DNA from: Selenomonas sp.
GTDB lineage: Bacteria > Bacillota_C > Negativicutes > Selenomonadales > Selenomonadaceae
DNA length: 14,635 bases
NCBI RefSeq assembly: GCF_024699275.1
Contig: NZ_JAILPX010000122.1
Coordinates: 1-14,635 of the forward strand
Reading direction: 5' to 3'
Positions 1-6,929 of this stretch are shown piece by piece. Each line of letters starts with the position of its first letter. Within the stretch, counting starts at the first letter, position 1. The translations under genes and the position numbers were made by a program. Under the pieces are notes generated by a model. The model made no database searches. It worked only from the letters and a program-made list of their open reading frames with translations, and had not been told where the DNA came from.

Positions 1-54
1 ACTCGCGACCCCCACCTTGGCAAGGTGATGCTCTACCAACTGAGCTATTTCCGC
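1..54 (-). tRNA. tRNA-Gly(GCC), partial at window edge
   Basis: The 5' two-thirds of a glycine tRNA read on the minus strand, starting GCGGAAATAGC at base 54. It is identical to the complete neighbouring copy through the D arm, anticodon arm and start of the T arm. The anticodon loop reads TTGCCAA, giving anticodon GCC. The missing 3' part lies before base 1. It is separated from the upstream copy by only 6 bases, so the two form a tandem array with an 82-base period and are almost certainly one transcript. Confidence 0.93.
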
Positions 55-60
55 ATTTTA

Positions 61-136
61 TGGAGCGGAAAACGAGACTCGAACTCGCGACCCCCACCTT
101 GGCAAGGTGATGCTCTACCAACTGAGCTATTTCCGC
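61..136 (-). tRNA. tRNA-Gly(GCC)
   Basis: A complete 76-base glycine tRNA on the minus strand, with the CCA end encoded (TGG at 61-63 on the plus strand). The acceptor stem pairs GCGGAAA with TTTCCGC, the D arm contains the AGCTCAGTTGGTAGAGC pattern, the T arm contains GTTCGAGTC, and the anticodon loop TTGCCAA gives GCC. It is the promoter-proximal gene of the tandem pair. It decodes GGC and GGU. Confidence 0.97.
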
Positions 137-145
137 ATTTGTCCT

Positions 146-179
146 GTCAGCGAACCAGATTTATCTGTGTCTTGCTGAC
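146..179 (-). other. Nested hairpin in the tRNA precursor leader
   Basis: Between the predicted start site and the first tRNA, GTCAGC (146-151) pairs with GCTGAC (174-179), and inside that loop CAGAT (156-160) pairs with ATCTG (163-167) around a two-base loop. Both stems are perfect. In the transcript this would form a two-tier stem-loop ending about 10 bases before the mature tRNA 5' end. It may guide processing of the precursor. A function is inferred only from position. Confidence 0.5.
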
Positions 180-190
180 TGACAAAAACT

Positions 191-239
191 ATTATATCCA
201 TACCTTTGCCATCTGTCAATACCTTTTTTTATTTTTTTT
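191..239 (-). promoter_or_regulatory. Consensus sigma-A promoter with UP element for tRNA-Gly array
   Basis: On the minus strand a perfect -35 (TTGACA, 219-214) and a perfect -10 (TATAAT, 196-191) are separated by exactly 17 bases. Just upstream of the -35, bases 239-224 read as an almost unbroken A tract on the minus strand, the expected form and place of an UP element bound by the alpha subunit. Transcription should start near base 184, giving a leader of about 48 bases before the first tRNA. This is a typical strong stable-RNA promoter. Confidence 0.9.
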
Positions 240-313
240 GCGGTAATTGTAAAGGCTAAATGTAAAGCACCCCCCACGTCCCATCATATCCCCCAATATA
301 CGCCACAGCATAA

Positions 314-3300
314 TTAAACATCTCTTTCCGACTTATGCCAGCTGGTGAGCAGTTGTTTCGCCCGTTGACGTATATACAAAGTCAACTCTGCCTTGGCTTT
401 TTCCTGTTCTTCTCCCGCCGAATCTTCACCCGGCACAATACCAGCAGAAGCCAGGTCTTCCTGTAATTTTCCCAAGGCCTTTTCCGGATTCAGATACCAG
501 TTGCTCCCCCGTACCCGGATGAACTGCCAGCCCAGGCGTTCCAATACCGCCTGATTATAGCGCTGCGCGGCAGCTTCCTTTATGCTGTCTACCCAATGTT
601 CTCCATCACAGGCAATAATGACCCGCTTCGTACCACTAATCGCGGCCACCGGCACATTGAGGCTGCCCACTGCCATATTCTGTACCACCTGATAACCGGC
701 ACTTTGCAGACTACGCGTAACCGTAAGTTCCAAAGAAGTGGGTTGTCGGTCCTCTCCTGCCTGTAAATCACGCTGGGGATTTTCTGCATATTCGATAAGC
801 CCGCGCCGTAAATCGCCCTCTTTGAGGTCAGCTGCATCCATGGAATGGAACACCCATAGCTGATCCCGTGCGCGGCTGACAGCTACATTATAGCGTTTAG
901 CCGTATCACCGGCATGACCTTCCCCCACCATACGCATCTGTTTATCATCTGCCAGCGTATCCTTACTATCCACCAGCGATAAGAAGATAACATCCCGCTC
1001 ATCGCCTTGGAAATCTGCAGGGTTACCACTGAGAAAACCCACATTTTCCAATGCCCCAATCCCAATACGGTCTGCCGCAAATTCCCGGATGAATTTGGCC
1101 TGCTCCTCGCCCAACAGGGAAATCGCCCCGAAGGTCTTACCCGTATAAGCAGGATCCTCCAAGCAGGCCGCCAACGCAGCCACAATCGATTCTGCCTCCA
1201 CCAGATTGCGCTTCTTGCCCGCCTCCCGGCAGCCGTCTACTTTGACCGCCACCAAGGGCTGCAGATTACTGCTGCCCGATTCCCGTAAGGGACGGATCCG
1301 TCCGTCATAAGCCAATGCATTGGAATAACCAATGATTTCCGGTACACAGCGGAAGTGCTCGGTAAGCATCCGCGCCGCAAAATTCATTTGTGCAATGTCG
1401 TACAAGGAAGTATCCATCGTATAAAGAGCAGCATGCTTAATCACGCCCTCAATGGTAGTAGCCTGCAGATGATTGATTTCCGCAGCGGTCACCCCTACCG
1501 CAGCCGGGCTGACCTGTTTATCATCCCCCACAATAATAACCTTTTTCCCAAAATAGAGCAATGGCAGTGCCGTAATATCAGCCTGACTGGCTTCATCAAT
1601 GAGAATAATATCAAACTTGGGGCTGCTGGGATTCAGATTCTGCCATACACGTGAAAGCGGCATAATCCAGGCTGGCACAGCTGTCTGCGCCTCCAGCATG
1701 CATGCCCTGGCTTCCTGAATATGACGCGCAGCATAGCGTCCCTTCCCCTTGCCCAGCTTCTGAACGGCCTTGCTCCACCCCACCAGACTTGCCTGCAGGT
1801 CATTGCCAGCAACATTGGCCAACAAATGCTGCCAGGCCTTTGTTTCCGCCAGTTCGGTCGTGACCTTCACCAACTGCTGACCTTGTTCCTTGATTTCCGC
1901 TTCAATTTTTTGTGTATCAGTTTCCGCCACCTGCGACAATTCCCGCGTAAATTGCGCATAGAGCCAGGCATCACCAAGATTATCCGGCACCGCGCCATCG
2001 GTCCCCAGCTGGGCAGCAAAACTTGCCGCCCACTGGGGAGCCAGTTCTGCCAGCCTTGCCAAAAATTCCTGTCTCTGTTCATAAAGGGGCCGCAGTTTTT
2101 CATAGGCCGTTAATTTTTCATACGCTGCCGCATAACCTTCACCATCTCCAGCCATCAAAGCCGCGCTGAATTGCCGGGCCAGCTGTCCATCCACCTGCAC
2201 TATCGCTTTTCTGGTATCCCGCAAACGGTCTACAGACTGTTGCCGCGCCGCCTGCATGATAAGCAGACGCTGCAACCGCGGAAAACTATCCTTAAGCCAT
2301 GTCAGCTGCGCCTTAAGCTCCCCATGAGGGGTTGCAAAGCTGGACTCCCGATAAACCAGCGACAGATTGACGCCCGCCTGCCGCCACAACAACATCAAAT
2401 CCTGCCAGACATTTTCCTGCCAATGAAGAAAGACCTCTATCTCCCGCCAACGGGCACTCAGTAAATCATCACAGTCGTCCCCTAAAGCCTGCAGATCAGC
2501 GTAGCTCATCATCCCATAGGGCTCTAACAGCTGCCGCCATTTCACCTCTACTTCATTGCGCGCTTGCTGCAAAGCAACGTACTGCATGGCCAGCTGACAA
2601 TCCCGGCGGCAACGCAGCTCGTGCCCATCAATCACAAAAGCCTGTTGAACATTCTTCCACTCACCATGGCGCAATTTGTCCCACCAGGATAATTGCCCCT
2701 TGGCATCAAAGGCCTCTGCCATTTCCGACAGGATCTGGATAAGCTCCTGATTAAGCGCCCGACCACCCTTAAAGACAAAATCCAAACCAAAGAACTGCGT
2801 CATATTCTGCTGTTTAAGCTGTTGCACCCGCTCAATGGCCCTTCCCAGCATTTGCCATAATTCCAGATGAGCATCCTTACGTTTTCCCGCCAACAAGGCC
2901 TCCTGAGCCCATTTTTTCTCCAACCGATCAAAGTTTATGCCCTCATACAGCTGCGCGGCTTCCTGCAACCGTTCCAAAGACAGTTCGCCAGCCACCGGCA
3001 ATCCATTCCTGCATAAACAGCCTGTTTCATCCACCGTAAAGTCTGGCAACCCTGACAAGAGATTCTCCCGTTCCGCCTGTTCTTCCACCACCAGACCAAT
3101 AATATGTCCGGCCTCTTCCGGTGGCAATAACTGCGTTCTATTCGGCAATTCCTCCGCCATTTCAGCAAGGGATTCCGGTGTAAACAGACTGTTGCTATGA
3201 TAAAGAGCCGCTAATTCTTCATTGCTTAAAGGCATCACACCTTCAGCCACCGGACCAGGAATAACACCCGCTAAATCATTGTGATCGTGAATAAATGCCG

Positions 3301-4810
3301 CCATCCGGGATAAAGACCAGACCTTTCCACCCAGCACAAAATAGTCCCGTTTCGCTTCAAAGCGTTGTATATCCTCTAAAACCTGCCGTCTTTCTTCCAA
3401 AGCCTGAAGCAGCTGATGACGCTGTTTGGTAAGTTCCGCCACCCGATTGGCCAAATCATCCTCATCACTATGAGAAAGGCGTTCACAGATGCCCTGCACA
3501 GAACGCTCCATGTCCCCCTTCGCTCCGTCCAACAGGGAAACGCATAAATCCTGAATGCCTGCAGGAAGTTTTTCCTTCAATACCGCCAAAGCCTTGTTGG
3601 TAGCGCTAGTCACCAGTACATGCTGCCCCTGGGACAGAAAATGACCAAGCAGATTGGCAATGGTATGGGTTTTCCCTGTCCCCGGAGGACCTTGTACCAC
3701 CACGGCAGGGGAACTGGCAATCTTACGTGCAATTCCCAGTTGTTCCGCATTGGCTGCTTTAGTCAACAGGATATCCTCTGCTTCCCCACGGATATCCGCA
3801 AGATTTAAGGAAAAGGGCTCTACTGTCTCCTGCGGTGCTGCCGGATCTACAATGCGCAACAAAGCGTCAGGAACATCACCCTGCTGCTCGATACGGGCCA
3901 TCATAGCTGCAATCGAGCGTTCTGTTCCCGGCTGCACCCGGCGCAGGAATAAGACCGGCCGCACATAGGTCAGGTACCAGTCTGTAGGCAGCACATCAAA
4001 GCGATTATCCGCAAAACGACAGTTTGGCGTAAGTGCCCCCGCATTTTCTGCCAAAAAACTGTCCAACTTCTCTGACCAGGGATGCATATCCGCCTCATCC
4101 AGAATCCCCGCAAAAGCTCGAATCCCCTCGGGCTCCACACCAGGCATATCCTGAAACATATCCACATAAAGCTCCACCGGATATTCCGATTCCAGCAGCT
4201 GCATCTTCCCCTTTTTATCATAACGAAGCTGCACCCGCTTCAATATAATGGGATGGTTGATGGAGGAATCCAATCCACTCAAAAAAAATCCGTTACCAGC
4301 CACCAGCTCCAAACGCTCCGGATCTTTACGGATTTTATCATATAGCTCATAGAGCTGCATAAAAAGCTCCTGTGTCCGATTTTTCACCATTTCCCCAGCC
4401 CGCCAAAGCGTACGCTGCCGTTTCCACTTTTCCAAAGCCGCCAGACGTACGCCAGAATCTACGAAACGCTCCGTAACATCACCTAACCGGTCATCGTGAC
4501 GCAGCCGTTCCTCCCGAACTTCAATATCCGCCACCATAAAATCCCGATAATTAGGCGTACGAATCCAGCTCAGCAAATCAAAAGGCAGTTCCGGGCAAGG
4601 AATAAACTCGGGCTTTTCCACCTCCAGGAGCACATCCTCTGCACCTTCATCCTCAGGAGCAAAGGTGCGTATCCGTTTAGGGTCCACCGGTAGCTCATCC
4701 ACAAACAGCGACCATTCTTCCTCTTTGATGCTGCGCACCAACTTCTTTCGCAAAGATGCCACCTTGCGAATGTAATCCAATAGTCTTAAAACCTTTTTTT
4801 GGTTATCCAT
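314..4810 (-). CDS. Large SF1 (UPF1-like) helicase with degenerate Vsr/MTES_1575-like nuclease domain
   Basis: A 1498-residue protein of the COG1112-type superfamily 1 helicases. Seen: Walker A GPPGTGKT (374-381), Walker B LIDEAS around D1072, motif III VGDDKQVSP, motif IV EHFRC, motif V QGDERD and motif VI SRARD near 1312. About 690 residues, partly coiled-coil-like, separate Walker A from Walker B. The last ~140 residues look like the Vsr/MTES_1575 endonuclease fold (E1361, then ACDG at 1400, LGW, RVRGSNWY). From family memory the catalytic positions are normally D and ECDG; here they read N1385 and A1400, so the nuclease is probably inactive. The N-terminal ~370 residues match no domain I can name with certainty. 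Start: ATG at 4810 has GAGG five bases upstream. An in-frame GTG at 4864 would add 18 repetitive residues that translate DnaA-box-like DNA and has no clear ribosome binding site. Monocistronic, with no clear terminator before the tRNAs. Likely nucleic-acid remodelling or phage defence; the role is inferred. Confidence 0.88.
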   Translation of the reverse strand: MDNQKKVLRLLDYIRKVASLRKKLVRSIKEEEWSLFVDELPVDPKRIRTFAPEDEGAEDVLLEVEKPEFIPCPELPFDLLSWIRTPNYRDFMVADIEVREERLRHDDRLGDVTERFVDSGVRLAALEKWKRQRTLWRAGEMVKNRTQELFMQLYELYDKIRKDPERLELVAGNGFFLSGLDSSINHPIILKRVQLRYDKKGKMQLLESEYPVELYVDMFQDMPGVEPEGIRAFAGILDEADMHPWSEKLDSFLAENAGALTPNCRFADNRFDVLPTDWYLTYVRPVLFLRRVQPGTERSIAAMMARIEQQGDVPDALLRIVDPAAPQETVEPFSLNLADIRGEAEDILLTKAANAEQLGIARKIASSPAVVVQGPPGTGKTHTIANLLGHFLSQGQHVLVTSATNKALAVLKEKLPAGIQDLCVSLLDGAKGDMERSVQGICERLSHSDEDDLANRVAELTKQRHQLLQALEERRQVLEDIQRFEAKRDYFVLGGKVWSLSRMAAFIHDHNDLAGVIPGPVAEGVMPLSNEELAALYHSNSLFTPESLAEMAEELPNRTQLLPPEEAGHIIGLVVEEQAERENLLSGLPDFTVDETGCLCRNGLPVAGELSLERLQEAAQLYEGINFDRLEKKWAQEALLAGKRKDAHLELWQMLGRAIERVQQLKQQNMTQFFGLDFVFKGGRALNQELIQILSEMAEAFDAKGQLSWWDKLRHGEWKNVQQAFVIDGHELRCRRDCQLAMQYVALQQARNEVEVKWRQLLEPYGMMSYADLQALGDDCDDLLSARWREIEVFLHWQENVWQDLMLLWRQAGVNLSLVYRESSFATPHGELKAQLTWLKDSFPRLQRLLIMQAARQQSVDRLRDTRKAIVQVDGQLARQFSAALMAGDGEGYAAAYEKLTAYEKLRPLYEQRQEFLARLAELAPQWAASFAAQLGTDGAVPDNLGDAWLYAQFTRELSQVAETDTQKIEAEIKEQGQQLVKVTTELAETKAWQHLLANVAGNDLQASLVGWSKAVQKLGKGKGRYAARHIQEARACMLEAQTAVPAWIMPLSRVWQNLNPSSPKFDIILIDEASQADITALPLLYFGKKVIIVGDDKQVSPAAVGVTAAEINHLQATTIEGVIKHAALYTMDTSLYDIAQMNFAARMLTEHFRCVPEIIGYSNALAYDGRIRPLRESGSSNLQPLVAVKVDGCREAGKKRNLVEAESIVAALAACLEDPAYTGKTFGAISLLGEEQAKFIREFAADRIGIGALENVGFLSGNPADFQGDERDVIFLSLVDSKDTLADDKQMRMVGEGHAGDTAKRYNVAVSRARDQLWVFHSMDAADLKEGDLRRGLIEYAENPQRDLQAGEDRQPTSLELTVTRSLQSAGYQVVQNMAVGSLNVPVAAISGTKRVIIACDGEHWVDSIKEAAAQRYNQAVLERLGWQFIRVRGSNWYLNPEKALGKLQEDLASAGIVPGEDSAGEEQEKAKAELTLYIRQRAKQLLTSWHKSERDV

Positions 4811-4898
4811 ATAAACCTCAAAACCATCCACGTAAACATTAAAGTTATCCACATATTTATCCACTAATCCACAACATTGAGCAAAAACCTGTGGATAA
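4803..4898. promoter_or_regulatory. Cluster of DnaA-box-like 9-mers at the helicase start
   Basis: Two perfect TTATCCACA boxes occur in opposite orientation: 4845-4853 (plus strand) and 4890-4898 (minus strand). Three 8-of-9 matches lie around them: TTATCCATA (4803-4811), TTATCCACT (4857-4865) and TAATCCACA (4865-4873). On the minus strand the core GTGGAT recurs at intervals of 12, 21 and 21 bases. The cluster overlaps the helicase start region and lies about 80 bases from the trpS promoter. DnaA could titrate here or control the helicase gene. No dnaA or dnaN gene is present, so an origin is not supported. Confidence 0.55.
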
Positions 4899-4909
4899 CT
4901 TTCTCTTGA

Positions 4910-4938
4910 TGTATATCATTTTACAGTATTCGACTGAA
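4910..4938 (-). promoter_or_regulatory. Weak candidate promoter of the helicase gene
   Basis: On the minus strand TTCAGT (4938-4933) and TATACA (4915-4910) are 17 bases apart, only 3 of 6 and 4 of 6 matches to the consensus. Transcription would start near 4903, immediately before the minus-strand DnaA box at 4898-4890. This is the best pair found upstream of the gene, but it is weak. Confidence 0.25.
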
Positions 4939-4979
4939 TCGAGCTAGTTCCTGCATAGACTTTCGCCATTTCTCCAGCC

Positions 4980-5009
4980 TTGACAAACGCCTTTTCCCAG
5001 TGCTATTAT
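4980..5009 (+). promoter_or_regulatory. trpS promoter
   Basis: Perfect -35 TTGACA (4980-4985) and -10 TATTAT (5004-5009) with an 18-base spacer. The -10 is preceded by TGC, an extended -10. Transcription should start near 5016, about 15-20 bases before the first paired bases of the T-box leader. Confidence 0.8.
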
Positions 5010-5029
5010 CATCATGTAATGATTTTGTA

Positions 5030-5292
5030 AACCGTTGAGGCGGAGATAACGTCAGAGGCTACCCTCTCAGAGAGTCCGGGGTGCTGGGATCCGGACAGCA
5101 GGCAGACTGGCAAATGGACCGCTGAGGGCGCACTGAACATGTAGGACTTCCTATACTACTAGGCTGCGACGTTGGACACACGTAAGTTGTCGGAAGTATG
5201 TTGGTACTTCATGAGCGCATGGTATGACCATGAAACAGGGTGGCACCGCGAATATTTCGTCCCTGGCAGATTATTTCTGTCAGGGATTTTTT
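5030..5292 (+). promoter_or_regulatory. Tryptophan T-box riboswitch (trpS leader)
   Basis: A leader of about 260 bases upstream of trpS with the hallmark T-box sequence AGGGTGGCACCGCG at 5237-5250. Stem I starts near GCGGAGATAAC (about 5040), and its 3' side carries a candidate specifier codon TGG at 5115-5117, followed by ACCGC that closes the stem. Stem III is a perfect CATGGT/ACCATG hairpin just before the T-box. The UGGC in the T-box would pair with a tRNA ending GCCA, fitting the G discriminator base usual for bacterial tRNA-Trp. Uncharged tRNA-Trp binding would favour the antiterminator over the terminator at 5260-5292 and switch trpS on. A second TGG at 5108-5110 is a less likely specifier. 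Confidence 0.95.
5260..5292 (+). terminator. T-box controlled intrinsic terminator before trpS
   Basis: An 11-base-pair stem (5260-5270 with 5276-5286, one G-U pair) around a five-base TTATT loop, followed by six T residues (5287-5292). Its 5' arm overlaps the region that pairs in the competing antiterminator (the CGTCCCTG segment after the T-box sequence), as expected for a transcription-attenuating T-box. Confidence 0.93.
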
Positions 5293-5307
5293 AGTTCCTG
5301 ACAAGAC

Positions 5308-5314
5308 AAAGGAG
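5308..5314 (+). promoter_or_regulatory. Ribosome binding site that decides the trpS start
   Basis: AAAGGAG ends two bases before the first in-frame ATG (5317) and eight bases before the second (5323). A two-base gap is too short for normal initiation, so ATG 5323 is the better start. Confidence 0.75.
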
Positions 5315-5322
5315 CTATGATT

Positions 5323-6336
5323 ATGGAAAACGCAAACACCGAAAAAAAAATTATTCTCTCAGGCATTCAACCCACAGGAACCTTTACCCTGGGCAACTAC
5401 CTGGGAGCCGTCCGCAACTGGCAGAAAATGCAGGAAGACTATAACTGCTATTACTTTATCGCCGACCTGCACTCCCTGACCATTCATATTGACCCCGCCC
5501 AGCGCAAAAAACAGACTCTGGAAGCCTTTGCCCTGTTGTTAGCTTGCGGCATCGACCCGGAAAAAAGTCTGATTTTCGTACAGAGTCATGTGCGCAGTCA
5601 TGCCGAAATGGGCTGGCTCATGAGCTGCTGTTCCCAATTTGGCGAACTTTCCCGCATGACCCAGTTCAAGGACAAGTCCAGCAAGCACCCGGAAAATATC
5701 AACGCCGGCCTGTTTACCTATCCCGCACTGATGGCTGGTGACATTCTCCTCTATCAGGCTGATTATGTTCCAGTAGGTGCCGACCAGACCCAGCATCTGG
5801 AATTTACACGGGATATTGCCACCCGCTTCAATCATAATTACGGTGAAAACTTCAAACTCCCGGAGGGCTATTTCCCCAAAGCAGGAGCCAGAGTAATGAG
5901 CCTGCAGGATCCCACCAGCAAGATGAGCAAGTCTGACACCAATCCTAAGGCCACCATCTCCATTCTGGACGAAGAAAACGTGATTCTCAAGAAATTCAAA
6001 AGTGCCGTTACGGACAGCGAAGCCAAGGTCTGCTATCGTGAGGATAAGCCCGGCGTCAGCAACCTCATGGTCATCTATTCCGCCATCACCGGCAAAAATA
6101 TGGCAGACATTGAAACCGAATTTGCTGGCAAGGGCTATGGGGATTTCAAAGTTGCAGTCGGCCAGACTGTAGCAGATGAATTAAAGCCCATCCGCGAACG
6201 GTATAAAGATCTTATGAATAATCGTAAAGCCTTGGAAGCATTGATGAAATCCGGTGCCGAAAAGGCAGAATACATCGCCCGCAAAACCCTGACAAAAACC
6301 CAGAAAAAACTAGGCCTTCTGCCTGCCAGCCGTTAA
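5323..6336 (+). CDS. trpS: Tryptophanyl-tRNA synthetase
   Basis: A class I aminoacyl-tRNA synthetase that activates tryptophan with ATP and charges tRNA-Trp in the cytoplasm. The 337-residue length is normal for the bacterial enzyme. Seen: the opening SGIQPTGTFTLGNYLGAV with the HIGH-equivalent GNYLG at residues 24-28, YFIADLHSLT, the GADQTQHLEFTRDIA tryptophan/ATP site region, and a perfect KMSKS at 200-204 within LQDPTSKMSKSD. The start at 5323 rather than 5317 rests on the ribosome binding site spacing. The gene is monocistronic, preceded by its own promoter and T-box, and followed by a strong hairpin terminator. Confidence 0.97.
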   Translation: MENANTEKKIILSGIQPTGTFTLGNYLGAVRNWQKMQEDYNCYYFIADLHSLTIHIDPAQRKKQTLEAFALLLACGIDPEKSLIFVQSHVRSHAEMGWLMSCCSQFGELSRMTQFKDKSSKHPENINAGLFTYPALMAGDILLYQADYVPVGADQTQHLEFTRDIATRFNHNYGENFKLPEGYFPKAGARVMSLQDPTSKMSKSDTNPKATISILDEENVILKKFKSAVTDSEAKVCYREDKPGVSNLMVIYSAITGKNMADIETEFAGKGYGDFKVAVGQTVADELKPIRERYKDLMNNRKALEALMKSGAEKAEYIARKTLTKTQKKLGLLPASR

Positions 6337-6353
6337 CACGATAACGACATTGT

Positions 6354-6437
6354 AAAAAAAGCCGGAACCAATGCTTATCACCCTTGCGCTTGAAAACAAA
6401 TCTACGCAAAGAGAGCAAGCACTGGCTCCGGCTTTTT
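6354..6437. terminator. Long bidirectional terminator between trpS and the cstA-uxaC operon
   Basis: Two 21-base arms (6356-6376 and 6417-6437) enclose a 40-base loop that has its own inner stem TTGCG/CGCAA (6384-6388, 6405-6409). In the plus-strand RNA the stem has two A-C mismatches. In the minus-strand RNA the same two positions become G-U pairs, so the stem is continuous. The minus-strand RNA ends in seven T residues (6360-6354), the plus-strand RNA in five. It serves both convergent units but looks tuned to the minus-strand operon. Confidence 0.85.
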
Positions 6438-6455
6438 ATATCATCGATTTTTTTA

Positions 6456-6917
6456 TTACTTACCCCAAACCTGCCCCATGAATTCATCATAGACAGCCTC
6501 AAGGTGCTGTACCAACACGCTGAGCATCAGCTGAATCATCTTGCTGTCAAAGGTATCATCCACAAAAGGCAGACAAATATCCAAATAGACTTTACCATCC
6601 TGATGGACATAATATTTGAAACTCTTGTAGCGGGCGTTTAGATCGTTGAGATACTCCTTTATCCGGGGTTGTTTATCCTCGGGCAAACCACTGATAATCT
6701 GGGTGCGGATTACGGTAAAGATGCTGGTATCAATCAGGATTGCCATGGGCAGTATCTGTCCCCTTGCCTCTATCCGCGAACGGAACAACACCGTGGCATA
6801 ATCATCATCCATCGACTCGGTACTGAACACATTGATGTTGTTCTCCATCAAGAATTCTTGAAATTTAACCGCCTTTTCATTGTTTTCTACGCTCTTTTTG
6901 GTACTTTTCCTCGGCAT
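6456..6917 (-). CDS. YbjN-like domain protein
   Basis: A 153-residue soluble protein. After a basic N-terminus rich in Lys/Ser, the segment from about residue 20 alternates strands and helices, ending with YVHQDGKVYLDICLPF followed by a long helix. That pattern matches the YbjN / type III secretion chaperone-like fold. Members of this fold bind other proteins; no enzymatic residues are expected or seen. The start ATG at 6917 has a strong GAGGAAGAG upstream. It begins 12 bases after the uxaC stop and ends at the shared terminator, so it is the last gene of the cstA-uxaC operon. The biological role is unknown. The fold call rests on pattern memory and is moderate. Confidence 0.65.
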   Translation of the reverse strand: MPRKSTKKSVENNEKAVKFQEFLMENNINVFSTESMDDDYATVLFRSRIEARGQILPMAILIDTSIFTVIRTQIISGLPEDKQPRIKEYLNDLNARYKSFKYYVHQDGKVYLDICLPFVDDTFDSKMIQLMLSVLVQHLEAVYDEFMGQVWGK

Positions 6918-6929
6918 AATCTCTTCCTC

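Noticed and set aside
25..246. Open frame on the plus strand across the tRNA-Gly gene
   Set aside because: It is the antisense of the tRNA and its promoter; translations of this kind across tRNAs are well-known false genes, and there is no ribosome binding site.
1..4810. Genomic island inserted at tRNA-Gly
   Set aside because: No integrase, no repeat of the tRNA 3' end on the far side of the helicase and no obvious change in composition were seen.
4811..4864. N-terminal extension of the helicase from GTG 4864
   Set aside because: The 18 extra residues are a translation of repeated DnaA-box-like DNA, no ribosome binding site precedes the GTG, and ATG 4810 has a well-placed GAGG.
4803..4898. 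Chromosomal replication origin at the DnaA-box cluster
   Set aside because: No dnaA, dnaN or similar origin genes are nearby and no convincing AT-rich unwinding element with repeats was seen; kept only as a DnaA-binding candidate.
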